NCBI RefSeq assembly: GCF_013155375.1
Contig: NZ_JABJQY010000004.1
Location: 682,001-746,000, forward strand
Direction: 5' to 3'
Source: Nocardioides sp. zg-1308
Lineage (GTDB): Bacteria; Actinomycetota; Actinomycetes; Propionibacteriales; Nocardioidaceae
Length of the DNA stretch: 64,000 nt
Part shown: positions 8,783 to 16,864 of the stretch, piece by piece
Layout of the letters: each line of letters opens with the position of its first letter
Numbering within the stretch: position 1 is the first letter of the stretch
Made by a program: the position numbers and the translations under genes
The notes under the pieces: model-generated
What the model was told of the DNA's origin: nothing
Databases searched by the model: none
What the model saw: the letters and a program-made list of their open reading frames with translations, nothing else

Positions 8783-9432
8783 CGCGGGTCCTGCTCGTGG
8801 ACGACGAGCCCCTGGTCCGCCGCGGCATCTCCGTCACGCTGTCCACGGAGTCCGACATCGAGGTCGTCGGCGAGGCGGAGGACGGCGCGGAGGCGGTCTC
8901 GCAGGTGCGCCGCCTGCGGCCCGAGGTCGTCCTCATGGACATCCGGATGCCCCGGGTCGACGGCATCAGCGCGACGCGCACCATCATGGCGGCCGACCGG
9001 CCGCCCGCGGTCGTCGTGCTGACGACGTTCGAGAACGACGACCACGTCTACGACGCGCTGCTGGCCGGCGCCCGGGGCTACCTGCTCAAGCGGGCCCCGG
9101 CCGACGACGTCGTCACCGCGGTGCGGCTGGCCGCGCAGCCGGACACCCTCCTCTTCCCGGCGAGGTTGCGCGACCTGGTGCGCCAGCGGTCGCGGCAGCC
9201 GGTCGCGAGCGCCCCCGACATGGCCAGGCTCTCGACGAGGGAGGGCGAGGTGCTCCGCGCGGTGGCGCGTGGCCTGTCGAACCCGGAGATCGCCGTCGAG
9301 CTGCACCTCGGCCTGGAGACGGTGAAGACCCACGTCGCCGCCGTGCTGGCCAAGCTGGGCGTCCGTGACCGCACGCAGGCGGTCATCCGGGCCTACGAGT
9401 CCGGGTTCGTCGTGCCCGACGACGGCCGCTGA
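8779..9432 (+). CDS. Two-component response regulator, NarL/LuxR type
   Basis: This 217-residue regulator begins VTRVLLVDDEPLVRRG. The receiver domain has acidic DD at residues 8-9, phospho-acceptor Asp54 in VVLMDIRMP, and Lys in YLLKRAPADD. A C-terminal LuxR helix-turn-helix (about 150-210) reads LSTREGEVLRAVARGLSNPEIA and LETVKTHVAAVLAKLGVRDR. It is the cognate partner of the upstream kinase, whose stop it overlaps by four bases (GTGA). Likely targets include the divergent membrane protein at 6263-7510; this is inferred from position only. Confidence 0.95.
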   Translation: MTRVLLVDDEPLVRRGISVTLSTESDIEVVGEAEDGAEAVSQVRRLRPEVVLMDIRMPRVDGISATRTIMAADRPPAVVVLTTFENDDHVYDALLAGARGYLLKRAPADDVVTAVRLAAQPDTLLFPARLRDLVRQRSRQPVASAPDMARLSTREGEVLRAVARGLSNPEIAVELHLGLETVKTHVAAVLAKLGVRDRTQAVIRAYESGFVVPDDGR

Positions 9433-9461
9433 GCGGTCCTCAGCCCCTCGCCCGCAGCCGG

Positions 9462-10478
9462 TCAGAGCAGGCCGAGCCCCGTCGCGTGCCGGCGTACGGC
9501 GTCGGTGTCGGCGGCGAGCACGAACGGCACCTCCGAGCCCCAGCTGCCCGAGACCATCTCGACACGGCCGTCGCCGGGGTCGAGGCGCACCTCGCGGATG
9601 TAGACGGCGAGGATGCGGCCCGGGTAGGCCCGCACGGTCTCGGCGTAGATCTGCGGGTCGTGCTCGCCCGAGTCGCCGAGCAGGACGAAGGACAGGTGCG
9701 GGTGGAGGTCGAGCACCTCCCGGATCCGGTCGTCCTTGTGCTCGCGGCCCGCCCAGGTCCCGAGGAGGTCGCGCAGGAGCACCGGTCCCAGCGGGAAGCC
9801 GCGGTGCCGGAGGAAGGCGAGCAGGAAGGCGTGCAGGTTCCACGGGCTCGACGAGACGTAGAAGACCGGGTTCACGCTCGCCTCCAGGTCCCGGTAGAGC
9901 TCCACCGCCCCGGGGAACGGCGTCCGGGTCAGCGACGAGCCGGTCAGCGTCCGCAGCACCATGCGCAGCACCCGCTGCACGCCGGTCTCCAGGATCGTGT
10001 CGTCGACGTCGGAGAGGATGCCGAAGCGTGCCTCGGCGGACGGGACCCTCACCTGCACGACGGCCGCGGGCGCGGTGGTCCCCCGGTAGTCGCCGACGAG
10101 CTCGACCGTGCCCGGCGTCCACGGGCTCGTCAGGGCGCCCGGCGGTGGCTCCAGCCGCACCCGGAAGTAGCCCTCCTCGTCGGTGACGGTCTCCGCCACG
10201 GCGCCCGCCACCGTGACCCGCAGCGGCACGCCCGGCAGCTCGCGGGTCGCGAAGTGCTGGAGCGTGCGGCGCACGGCGGCACCCACGCCCTCGCCGTCCA
10301 CCGCGTCGGTGCCGGGCGGGTTGTCCAGGACGCGGCCCCGCACGACCACGCCGTCGGGGCCGCCGTGGCCGATGTAGGGCTCGATCCGGAAGTGCGTCGG
10401 CGGGCTCGAGCGGTCACGCCGCAGGCGGGTGGAGTCCCAGGCGCGTTCGAGGGCGACCACCCACCGGCGAGGGCTCAT
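9462..10478 (-). CDS. App1-type phosphatase domain protein (DUF2183)
   Basis: The 338-residue soluble protein starts at ATG 10478. The N-terminal half is an all-beta region (residues about 30-150) around VEIVRGRVLDN-like strands. The C-terminal half is the App1/DUF2183 HAD-like phosphatase domain, with the nucleophile motif ILSDVDDTILETG (DxDxT), then VFYVSSSPWNL, HKDDRIREVL and VLLGDSGEHDPQIY. Yeast App1 is a phosphatidate phosphatase; the bacterial substrate is uncertain. It is a single gene, convergent with the response regulator across a 29-bp gap. Confidence 0.88.
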   Translation of the reverse strand: MSPRRWVVALERAWDSTRLRRDRSSPPTHFRIEPYIGHGGPDGVVVRGRVLDNPPGTDAVDGEGVGAAVRRTLQHFATRELPGVPLRVTVAGAVAETVTDEEGYFRVRLEPPPGALTSPWTPGTVELVGDYRGTTAPAAVVQVRVPSAEARFGILSDVDDTILETGVQRVLRMVLRTLTGSSLTRTPFPGAVELYRDLEASVNPVFYVSSSPWNLHAFLLAFLRHRGFPLGPVLLRDLLGTWAGREHKDDRIREVLDLHPHLSFVLLGDSGEHDPQIYAETVRAYPGRILAVYIREVRLDPGDGRVEMVSGSWGSEVPFVLAADTDAVRRHATGLGLL

Positions 10479-10530
10479 GGGGACACCGTAGGGGCTCGCG
10501 GGTCCCGACCGCCGCCGCCGGACCGGGAGG

Positions 10531-12648
10531 TCACTCCAGGAAGTGGTCGGGCGTGAGCGGCAGCGAGCGCACGCGTACGCCGGTCGCGTGGAACGTCGCG
10601 TTGGCGACCGCGGCCGCCGTGCCGACGATGCCGATCTCGCCGATGCCGCGCGAGCCCATGGGCGTGAAGGCCTCGTCGGACTCCTCGAGCCACTCGGCGT
10701 CCACGTCGAGCACGTCGGCGTGCGAGGCCACGTGGTAGGTCGCGAGGTCCTGCGTGACGACGTGACCGAAGCGCGGGTCCCGGTGGGACTCCTCGAAGAG
10801 GCCGGCCGAGAGGCCCATGACGAGCCCGCCCACGAGCTGCGAGCGCGCGGTCCTCGGGTTGATGACGCGACCGACGGAGTAGATCCCGTGGAGGCGCGGC
10901 ACGCGGACCTCCCCGGTCCAGCGGTTGACGCGCGCCTCGGCGAACACGGCGCCGAAGGAGTGGAAGGCGAGCTCCTCGGCGGCCGGGTCGTCGGCCGCGG
11001 ACGCAGTGGTGTGCAGGCCCGGGTCGGGTCGGGCGCCGTGGTCGTGGCGGAACAGCTGCGCGGCCGCGACGATCGCGCTCCCCCACGAGCTGGTGCCGGA
11101 CGACCCGCCGGCGACCGATGCCGACGGCAGCAGGCTGTCGGCGATCTCCAGGTCGACGTCCGAGGGGTCCACCTCGAGCGCGTCGGCGGCGATCTGGGTG
11201 AGCACGGTGCGGGCACCCGTGCCGATGTCGACCGAGCCGATCGCGACGGCGTAGCGGCCGTCGCCCAGCGACGTGACGCGCGCGCTGTTGCCCGGCTGCC
11301 TCATGGCCGGGTAGGTCGCCGACGCGACACCGGTGCCGACCCACCAGTCGCCGTCCAGCACCGCCCGCGGCTCGCGCGGACGGGCGTCCCACCCGAACCG
11401 CTCGGCGCCGCGGTGCAGGCAGTCGAGCAGACGGCGGTCGTTGAACGGCTTGCCGGTCTCGGGGTCCAGGTCGGGCTCGTTGCGCTCGCGCAGCACGATC
11501 GGGTCGAGGTCGCACGCGACGGCGAGCTCGTCCATGGCGACCTCGTGGGCGTACATGCCCGGCATCTCGCCGGGAGCACGCATCCACGACGGGACGGCCA
11601 CGTCGAGCCGCGCGAGCCGGTGGCTGGTGCGGCGGTTCGGGGCGGCGTAGAGCATCCGCGTGGGCGAGGCGGTCTGCTCGGCGAACTCGCGCACGACGGA
11701 GGTCTGCTCCTGCACGGCGTGCTCGATGGCGGTCAGCCGGCCGTCGGCGTCGGCGCCGAGGCGCAGGTGCGAGATCGTCGCCGTGCGGTAGCCGGTGAGG
11801 GCGAACATCTGCTGGCGGGTGACCGCCAGGCGGACCGGGCGGCCCCCTGTCGTGCGTGCGGCGAGCGCGGTCGCCATGACGTGGGCGTGCGCCTCGCCCT
11901 TGCTGCCGAACCCGCCCCCGACGTACGGCGCCCGCACCCGCACCTGGTCGGGCTCGAGCCCGAGCATCGGCGCGAGGGCCTGGACGACGCCGTGCACGCC
12001 CTGCGTCGAGTCGTACATCGAGAGCAGGTCGCGACCGTCGTGCTGCTCCCACCACGCGACGGTCGCGTGCGGCTCGAGCGGGTTGTTGTGCTCGTAGGGC
12101 GTGCGGTAGGTCTGCTCGACGAGCACCTGCGCCGAGGCGAAGGCGGCGTCCACGTCGCCCTCGTCGGTGTCGGTCTCCATCGCGGGGTTGACCTGCTCGG
12201 GCCGGTAGGTGGCGTTGTCCTCGCGCAGCTCCGCCTCGTGCGGCTCCTGCTCGTAGGCGACGTCGACCAGCGCCGCGCCCTCGCGCGCCGCCTCCGACGT
12301 CTCGGCGAGGACGAGGGCGACGACCTGGCCGCGGAAGCCGACGCGGTCGTCCTGCAGGATCGCCAGCTCGCCGTTGTCGGTCTGCTCGAGACGGGGTGCG
12401 TTCGTGTGGTCGAGGACCGCCGTCACGCCCGGGTGGTCCAGGGCGCGCGACGCGTCGACCCGGGCGACCCGTCCCCTGGCCACGGTCGAGGTGACGAGCC
12501 ACAGGCTGAGCGGGGCGCTGACCCCGTCGTCGGCGCCGTGCTCGACGGCGTACGACGCGAGTCCGGTGACCTTCTCGACCCCGTCGACCCGGTCCAGCGA
12601 GGTGCCGATGGAGCGGGGCCGGACGGTCCGCGTCTGCTGCTCGGTCAT
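10531..12648 (-). CDS. Xanthine dehydrogenase-family molybdopterin-binding subunit (YagR/PaoC-like)
   Basis: This 705-residue large subunit binds the molybdenum cofactor and the substrate. Visible signatures are YVGGGFGSKGEAH, EPHATVAWW, WMRAPGEMPGMYAHE, SGTSSWGSA, and the C-terminal GSRGIGEIGIVG holding the catalytic glutamate. Length and motifs fit the YagR/PaoC aldehyde-oxidoreductase branch rather than classical xanthine dehydrogenases. Its ATG overlaps the stop of the FAD-subunit gene (ATGA), so the three genes form one operon. The substrate is unknown; aromatic aldehydes are the known substrates of PaoABC. No MocA-type maturation gene is adjacent. Confidence 0.92.
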   Translation of the reverse strand: MTEQQTRTVRPRSIGTSLDRVDGVEKVTGLASYAVEHGADDGVSAPLSLWLVTSTVARGRVARVDASRALDHPGVTAVLDHTNAPRLEQTDNGELAILQDDRVGFRGQVVALVLAETSEAAREGAALVDVAYEQEPHEAELREDNATYRPEQVNPAMETDTDEGDVDAAFASAQVLVEQTYRTPYEHNNPLEPHATVAWWEQHDGRDLLSMYDSTQGVHGVVQALAPMLGLEPDQVRVRAPYVGGGFGSKGEAHAHVMATALAARTTGGRPVRLAVTRQQMFALTGYRTATISHLRLGADADGRLTAIEHAVQEQTSVVREFAEQTASPTRMLYAAPNRRTSHRLARLDVAVPSWMRAPGEMPGMYAHEVAMDELAVACDLDPIVLRERNEPDLDPETGKPFNDRRLLDCLHRGAERFGWDARPREPRAVLDGDWWVGTGVASATYPAMRQPGNSARVTSLGDGRYAVAIGSVDIGTGARTVLTQIAADALEVDPSDVDLEIADSLLPSASVAGGSSGTSSWGSAIVAAAQLFRHDHGARPDPGLHTTASAADDPAAEELAFHSFGAVFAEARVNRWTGEVRVPRLHGIYSVGRVINPRTARSQLVGGLVMGLSAGLFEESHRDPRFGHVVTQDLATYHVASHADVLDVDAEWLEESDEAFTPMGSRGIGEIGIVGTAAAVANATFHATGVRVRSLPLTPDHFLE

Positions 12649-13645
12649 CGTGCCGCCTCCCCCGCCAGGCCCAGCAGCGTCATGGTCGTCGTGTTGCGGA
12701 CCATCGCGACCTTGAAGGCCGTCTCGTCGTCGGTCGTGGCCGCGGCGAGCTCCTCGTCGACGGCGGCGCGGACCGCCTGCTCGTCAAGAGGCCCCCCGGT
12801 CAGCGCCTCCTCGGCCCGACGGGCGCGCCACGGCTTGTGCGCGACGCCTCCCCAGGCGATGCGGACGCGGTCGACGCGGTCGTCCTCCAGCCGCAGCGTC
12901 GCCGCGACGGAGACGAGGGCGAAGGCGTACGACGCACGGTCACGGACCTTGGTGTAGGTGGAGCGCTCGACCTCGGGACCCATCGGCAGCTCGACGGCCG
13001 TGACGAGGTCGCTCGGCGCGAGGGTGGTGTCGGCCTCCGGGCGGTCCCCGGGCAGGCGGTGCAGGTCCTCGAAGGGGATCCGCCGCTCCCCCTCGGCGCC
13101 GAGCACCACGACGGTGCGTCCACGGCGGCGAGTCCGACGGCGAGGTCGGAGGGGTGCGTGGTCACGCACTGGTCGCTGGCGCCGAGGATGGCGTTGTAGC
13201 GCCCGTAGCCGCCGATGGCCGAGCAGCCGCTCCCCGGGTCCCGCTTGTTGCACGGCGTGGTGACGTCCTGGAAGTAGACGCAGCGGGTGCGCTGCAGGAG
13301 GTTGCCGGCGGTCGTCGCCTGGTTGCGGATCTGGCCGGACGCGCCGGCGAGCGTGGCGCGGGCGACGACGGGGAAGCGGGAGCGGACGACCGGGTGGGCG
13401 GCGAGGTCGCTGTTGCGGACGTTGGCGCCGATGCGGAGGACGCTGCCGTGGTCGCCGTCGAGGTGCTCGACGGTGTCGAGCGGCAGGCGGCTGACGTCGA
13501 CCAGAAGCCCGGGTGCGGTGATGCCGAGCTTGAGGTGGTCGACGAGGTTGCTGCCGCCGGCCAGGAACCTGGCCCCGGGGTGCGTCGCGACCAGCTCCAC
13601 AGCCTCCTCGGCCGAGCCGGCCCGCCGGTAGTCGAGGGCCCTCAT
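12645..13645 (-). pseudogene. Xanthine dehydrogenase-family FAD subunit (YagS/PaoB-like), frameshifted
   Basis: The reading frame from ATG 13645 encodes MRALDYRRAGSAEEAVEL, the FAD motif FLAGGSNLVDHLKLG, SGQIRNQATTAGNLLQRTRC and a cysteine-rich segment like the 4Fe-4S insertion of PaoB. It breaks after SDLAVGLAAVDA near 13113-13118. The rest of the domain (VVVLGAEGERRIPFEDLHRLPGD to the end) continues in the +1 frame to 12645. Adding one base would give 333 residues, the normal family size, and would restore the ATGA junctions with both neighbours. Either a sequencing error or a real one-base deletion is possible. If real, the enzyme would lack its FAD subunit. Confidence 0.85.
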
Positions 13646-14145
13646 CCGCGTGCCGCCTGACGGGCCGCCGCCAGGATGCCCGGATAGGCGCCGCAGCGGC
13701 ACAGGTTGCCGCTCATCCGCTCCCGGACCTCCGCGTCGTCGAGCTCCACGTCGGCGGTGAGGTCGTCCGTGACGTGGCTGGGGTGGCCCTGGGCCGCCTC
13801 GTCGAGCATGCCGACCATCGAGCACACCTGTCCGGGGGTGCAGTAGCCGCACTGGTAGCCGTCGTGCTCGAGCATGGACTGCTGCACGGGGTGCAGGCCG
13901 CCGTCCGCGAGCCCGGCCGCGGTGACGACCTCGGCCCCGTCCTGTGCCACGGCGAGCGAGAGGCAGGTGAGGTGCCGGCGCCCGTCGAGGAGGACCGTGC
14001 AGGTCCCGCACTGGCCGTGGTCGCACCCCTTCTTGGGCGACGTGACGCCCAGTCGCTCGCGCAGTGCGTCGAGGAGGGTGGTCCGCGTGTCGACGACCAC
14101 CGCGTGCGGCGTGCCGTCGACGACCAGGCTGATCTCGGTGTCCAT
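13642..14145 (-). CDS. (2Fe-2S)-binding subunit of molybdenum hydroxylase (YagT/PaoA-like)
   Basis: The 167-residue subunit carries two 2Fe-2S clusters. The plant-ferredoxin type cluster uses Cys41, Cys46, Cys49 and Cys61 (GCDHGQCGTCTV). The second uses Cys99, Cys102, Cys149 and Cys151 (QCGYCTPGQ and NLCRCGAYPGI). It passes electrons from the molybdenum centre to FAD. No twin-arginine leader is present, unlike periplasmic PaoA, so the complex should be cytosolic. It is first in the operon; its stop overlaps the FAD-subunit start as ATGA. Confidence 0.95.
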   Translation of the reverse strand: MDTEISLVVDGTPHAVVVDTRTTLLDALRERLGVTSPKKGCDHGQCGTCTVLLDGRRHLTCLSLAVAQDGAEVVTAAGLADGGLHPVQQSMLEHDGYQCGYCTPGQVCSMVGMLDEAAQGHPSHVTDDLTADVELDDAEVRERMSGNLCRCGAYPGILAAARQAARG

Positions 14146-14216
14146 GGCGCGTCGTACCCCGATCGCCCGCGACCATCCACCGGGCCGCTGCGGCGTCCTG
14201 TGACAGGCTCCGGTGC

Positions 14217-14585
14217 ATGCTGTCCGACGACCTCACCACAGCACCCGCACCCGACGTCCTCGCGGCGCTGGAGGAGTGCCGCAGCGCCGAGCTCGAGCGC
14301 GAGGGCATCGCGATGTACGTCGCCGTGGCCGACGCGCGCCCGGGCCGTCCGGCGCCCGCCACTGACTCCGCTCCGGACCCGGCTGCGACCCGGCTGGCCG
14401 AGCTCTTCGACCACTACCACGACGCCCTGGCCGCCGCCGGCTTCCCGCGGTCGGCGCACGAGCCGCCCGACGCCCCGGACCTCACCGGCGGTGGCCGCGA
14501 GCTGATCGACGTGCTCGTGGTGCTGAGCGACCGGCACCTTCACGCCCGCCCCGAGCAGCCGTCGCACGAGGGGCGGCAGTCGTGA
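14217..14585 (+). CDS. Conserved-looking protein of unknown function
   Basis: The 122-residue acidic soluble protein (MLSDDLTTAPAPDVLAALEE) has helical N- and C-terminal parts and a proline/alanine-rich middle. I do not recognise it. It is translationally coupled to the downstream NodB-like gene (GTGA overlap at 14582-14585), which supports it being real and functionally linked. CAGGCT sits 7 bases before the ATG, close to the -10 spacing of a leaderless start. It may serve the NodB-like and YcaO genes next door. Confidence 0.7.
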   Translation: MLSDDLTTAPAPDVLAALEECRSAELEREGIAMYVAVADARPGRPAPATDSAPDPAATRLAELFDHYHDALAAAGFPRSAHEPPDAPDLTGGGRELIDVLVVLSDRHLHARPEQPSHEGRQS

Positions 14586-15265
14586 GCGAGCTCCTCGTTC
14601 CCGCGAGCCAGCGGGCCGCCTTCGCCGCGGGCCGCTTCCTGCGGGTGGTCAATTGGCACAACACCCCGGCGACCGACCGGGCCCGGCTGCGCGCCGAGCT
14701 CGCCTGGTACGCCGCGCGCTTCGACCCGGTGCGACCCGAGCACCTCGACCGCTTCGTCGAGACCGGCGACTGGGGGCTGGACCGCCCGGGCGTCGCCCTG
14801 TGCTTCTACGACGCCTACCTCAACCACGTCACCGTGGCCGCACCCGTCCTCGAAGAGCTGGGCCTGACCGGCTGGTTCCTGCCGCCCACCGGCGCGCTCG
14901 ACGTGCCGGCCGAGGAGCAGCGGGCCTATGCCGACGCCCACGACATCGGGCTGCTCCCCGACGAGCCGGACGCGCCGTGGCTGATGACGTGGGACGACCT
15001 CGCCCGCATCTCCGAACGCCACGTCGTGGCGGCGCACACCGCGCACCACAGCGCAGCGGTCGACATCCGCACCGACGAGGACGCCGAGCGGGAGATCCAC
15101 GAACCGGTCCGGCGGCTCACCGAGGTCACCGGGACGGTCCCCCCTGCCTTCGCCTTCCTCCACGGCACGGTCCCGGTCGCCGGCACCACGGCTGGCGACG
15201 CGGTCCTGTCGTCCGGCGTGAGGTGGGCGATCACCAACACGGCCTACGTCCGCATCGCCGACTGA
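14582..15265 (+). CDS. Divergent polysaccharide deacetylase (NodB-like) protein
   Basis: This 227-residue protein resembles the NodB carbohydrate esterase fold: LRVVNWHNTP at the N-terminus, CFYDAYLNHVTVAAPVLEELGLTGWFLPP, and a histidine motif VAAHTAHHSA. The usual TFDDGY motif reads CFYDAY. If aligned this way, the first (catalytic-base) aspartate is tyrosine while the second, metal-binding aspartate remains. There is no signal peptide, so it is cytosolic. The active-site change suggests altered chemistry or loss of deacetylase activity. Its stop overlaps the convergent YcaO gene by 22 bp. The fold assignment is fairly secure; the function is not. Confidence 0.7.
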   Translation: MSELLVPASQRAAFAAGRFLRVVNWHNTPATDRARLRAELAWYAARFDPVRPEHLDRFVETGDWGLDRPGVALCFYDAYLNHVTVAAPVLEELGLTGWFLPPTGALDVPAEEQRAYADAHDIGLLPDEPDAPWLMTWDDLARISERHVVAAHTAHHSAAVDIRTDEDAEREIHEPVRRLTEVTGTVPPAFAFLHGTVPVAGTTAGDAVLSSGVRWAITNTAYVRIAD

Positions 15266-16749
15266 GCGGCCTGCCAGCCCGGCTCGCGATAGAGCGGCAG
15301 CAGGTCGCCGGCCACGGCGTCGAGCGCGGCGCGGTCGAGCCACGCCGGCCCGCCCAGCCGCTCCTCCGCCTCGCCGGTCAGGTGGACCCGCGCCCAGCCC
15401 GGCGGCGCGTCGCCGACCCGGACCAGGTCGTCGCGACCGGCCTCGCGCAGGCGGCGTACGTTGCGCTCACCGATCCGTGCGTAGGCGACGGTCTCCACCT
15501 CGAGGCCCGGCACGAGCACCTTGGCGGCGTGCACGCGGTCCGCGCCGGCCGGCGACAGGTCGGCCACCAGCACCTCGTGCCCCTCGGCTTCGAGGCGGGC
15601 GCACAGCTCGGGCAGCAGGTCGCCGGGCGCGACCTCCGCGGTCGGCAGGTCGGTGAACGGCACGGTGCGCACGCGGGACAGCACGGTGCGGCGCAGCGGC
15701 GGCTCCCAGACCTCCCGGGGTGCGCGCAGCCACGCCACCATCGCGTCCAGCACCCGCTGCTCCTCCGCCGCGGGGTCCACACGGGCGAGCTGGGCGACGA
15801 GGTCCGGCGGTGCCACGGCGCGCACGGCGTCGAGCGGGCCGTGCATGAGCTGCTTGCGCGCGCGGGCGCTGGCGAACTCCAGCACCGCCTTGCGCAGGGC
15901 CACCTCCCGGTCCGGGTGCACGGCCTCGCCGCAGGCGGTGGCGGACAGCACGTCGTCCCCGGGCGCCATGCCGACCACGTCGATGTCGGCCATCGCGAAG
16001 TCGGTCGCGGCCACCTTGGCCAGGACGTCCACCCCGGCCGACCGCAGCCGCTCGAGGACGGCCAGGGTCTCGGGGTCGCGGACGCCGTCGAGGTCCAGCA
16101 CGACGCCGGTGTCGAGGGCCCGGAAGGTCAGCCCGTTGCCATCGCGCTGCAGCACCTCGAGGACGCCGTGCGAGATCGCCTGCTCGAGCGTGCCGCCGGC
16201 GCCGAGCCCGTTGGTGACCGGCGTGATCAGCCAGCCGCCCGGCGGGGCCTCGGCGGGCAGCTCGCCGCCGGCGCTCGCGACGTGCTCCACGGGCGCCCAC
16301 ACCTGCTCGTCGGTGACCACGCCCGCGCGCACGCGGCGCACCGGCCACCACGCCAGCGCCCGGTCGTCGTCGAAGTCCGCGCCGGCCGGCAGCCCGAGGA
16401 GGCGCGGGTCGACGACCCCCGGGGGGCCGTGACGGTCCCGCATCTCCCGTAGCGACCCGTGGCGTACGGGGCGCCCGGTCAGGGCGCGGCGCGAGGCGAC
16501 GTGCTCGACGCACTCCCCCAGCGCGCCGACGCGGGCCCGCAGCTCGCTGGCGCCGTAGCCGATGCCCGACGTGGAGGACTCGCCGCGACCGTCGGCGTCC
16601 GTCCACCACGTCGCCCAGACCGGGACGCCGACGTGGTCGAGCTCCGTGACGGGGAACTCGATGAGCCGGTCGGCGCCGAGCGCGTCCACGAACCGGTCCG
16701 TCACGTCGCGAAGCCCTGCGTCCCTGTCCGCCGCATCCACCGTCGTCAT
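15244..16749 (-). CDS. YcaO-like family protein
   Basis: The 501-residue protein starts at ATG 16749 (MTTVDAADRDAGLRD). Canonical YcaO ATP-binding segments are present: GIGYGASELRARVGALGECVEH (about 62-83), then GLGAGGTLEQAISHGVLEVLQRD (about 181-203). A C-terminal region contains LVPGLEVETVAYARIGERN. YcaO enzymes use ATP to activate peptide backbone amides, making azolines, amidines or thioamides. The proline-rich PxPxP tail of azoline cyclodehydratases is absent; it ends QSAMRT. No E1-like/ocin-ThiF, TfuA or precursor-peptide gene is visible nearby. It is convergent with the NodB-like gene and divergent from a sugar importer, so the substrate is open. Confidence 0.88.
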   Translation of the reverse strand: MTTVDAADRDAGLRDVTDRFVDALGADRLIEFPVTELDHVGVPVWATWWTDADGRGESSTSGIGYGASELRARVGALGECVEHVASRRALTGRPVRHGSLREMRDRHGPPGVVDPRLLGLPAGADFDDDRALAWWPVRRVRAGVVTDEQVWAPVEHVASAGGELPAEAPPGGWLITPVTNGLGAGGTLEQAISHGVLEVLQRDGNGLTFRALDTGVVLDLDGVRDPETLAVLERLRSAGVDVLAKVAATDFAMADIDVVGMAPGDDVLSATACGEAVHPDREVALRKAVLEFASARARKQLMHGPLDAVRAVAPPDLVAQLARVDPAAEEQRVLDAMVAWLRAPREVWEPPLRRTVLSRVRTVPFTDLPTAEVAPGDLLPELCARLEAEGHEVLVADLSPAGADRVHAAKVLVPGLEVETVAYARIGERNVRRLREAGRDDLVRVGDAPPGWARVHLTGEAEERLGGPAWLDRAALDAVAGDLLPLYREPGWQAAQSAMRT

Positions 16750-16864
16750 CGAGCCAGCGAAGCCCACTCGCGGCGCGGGGTCAAAATGTAGGCAACGTGC
16801 GCAGGCAAACCTCACCCCGACAGGTAGGTGCGAAGCCGTCCACGGATGAGGGAAGGTGTGTTCC

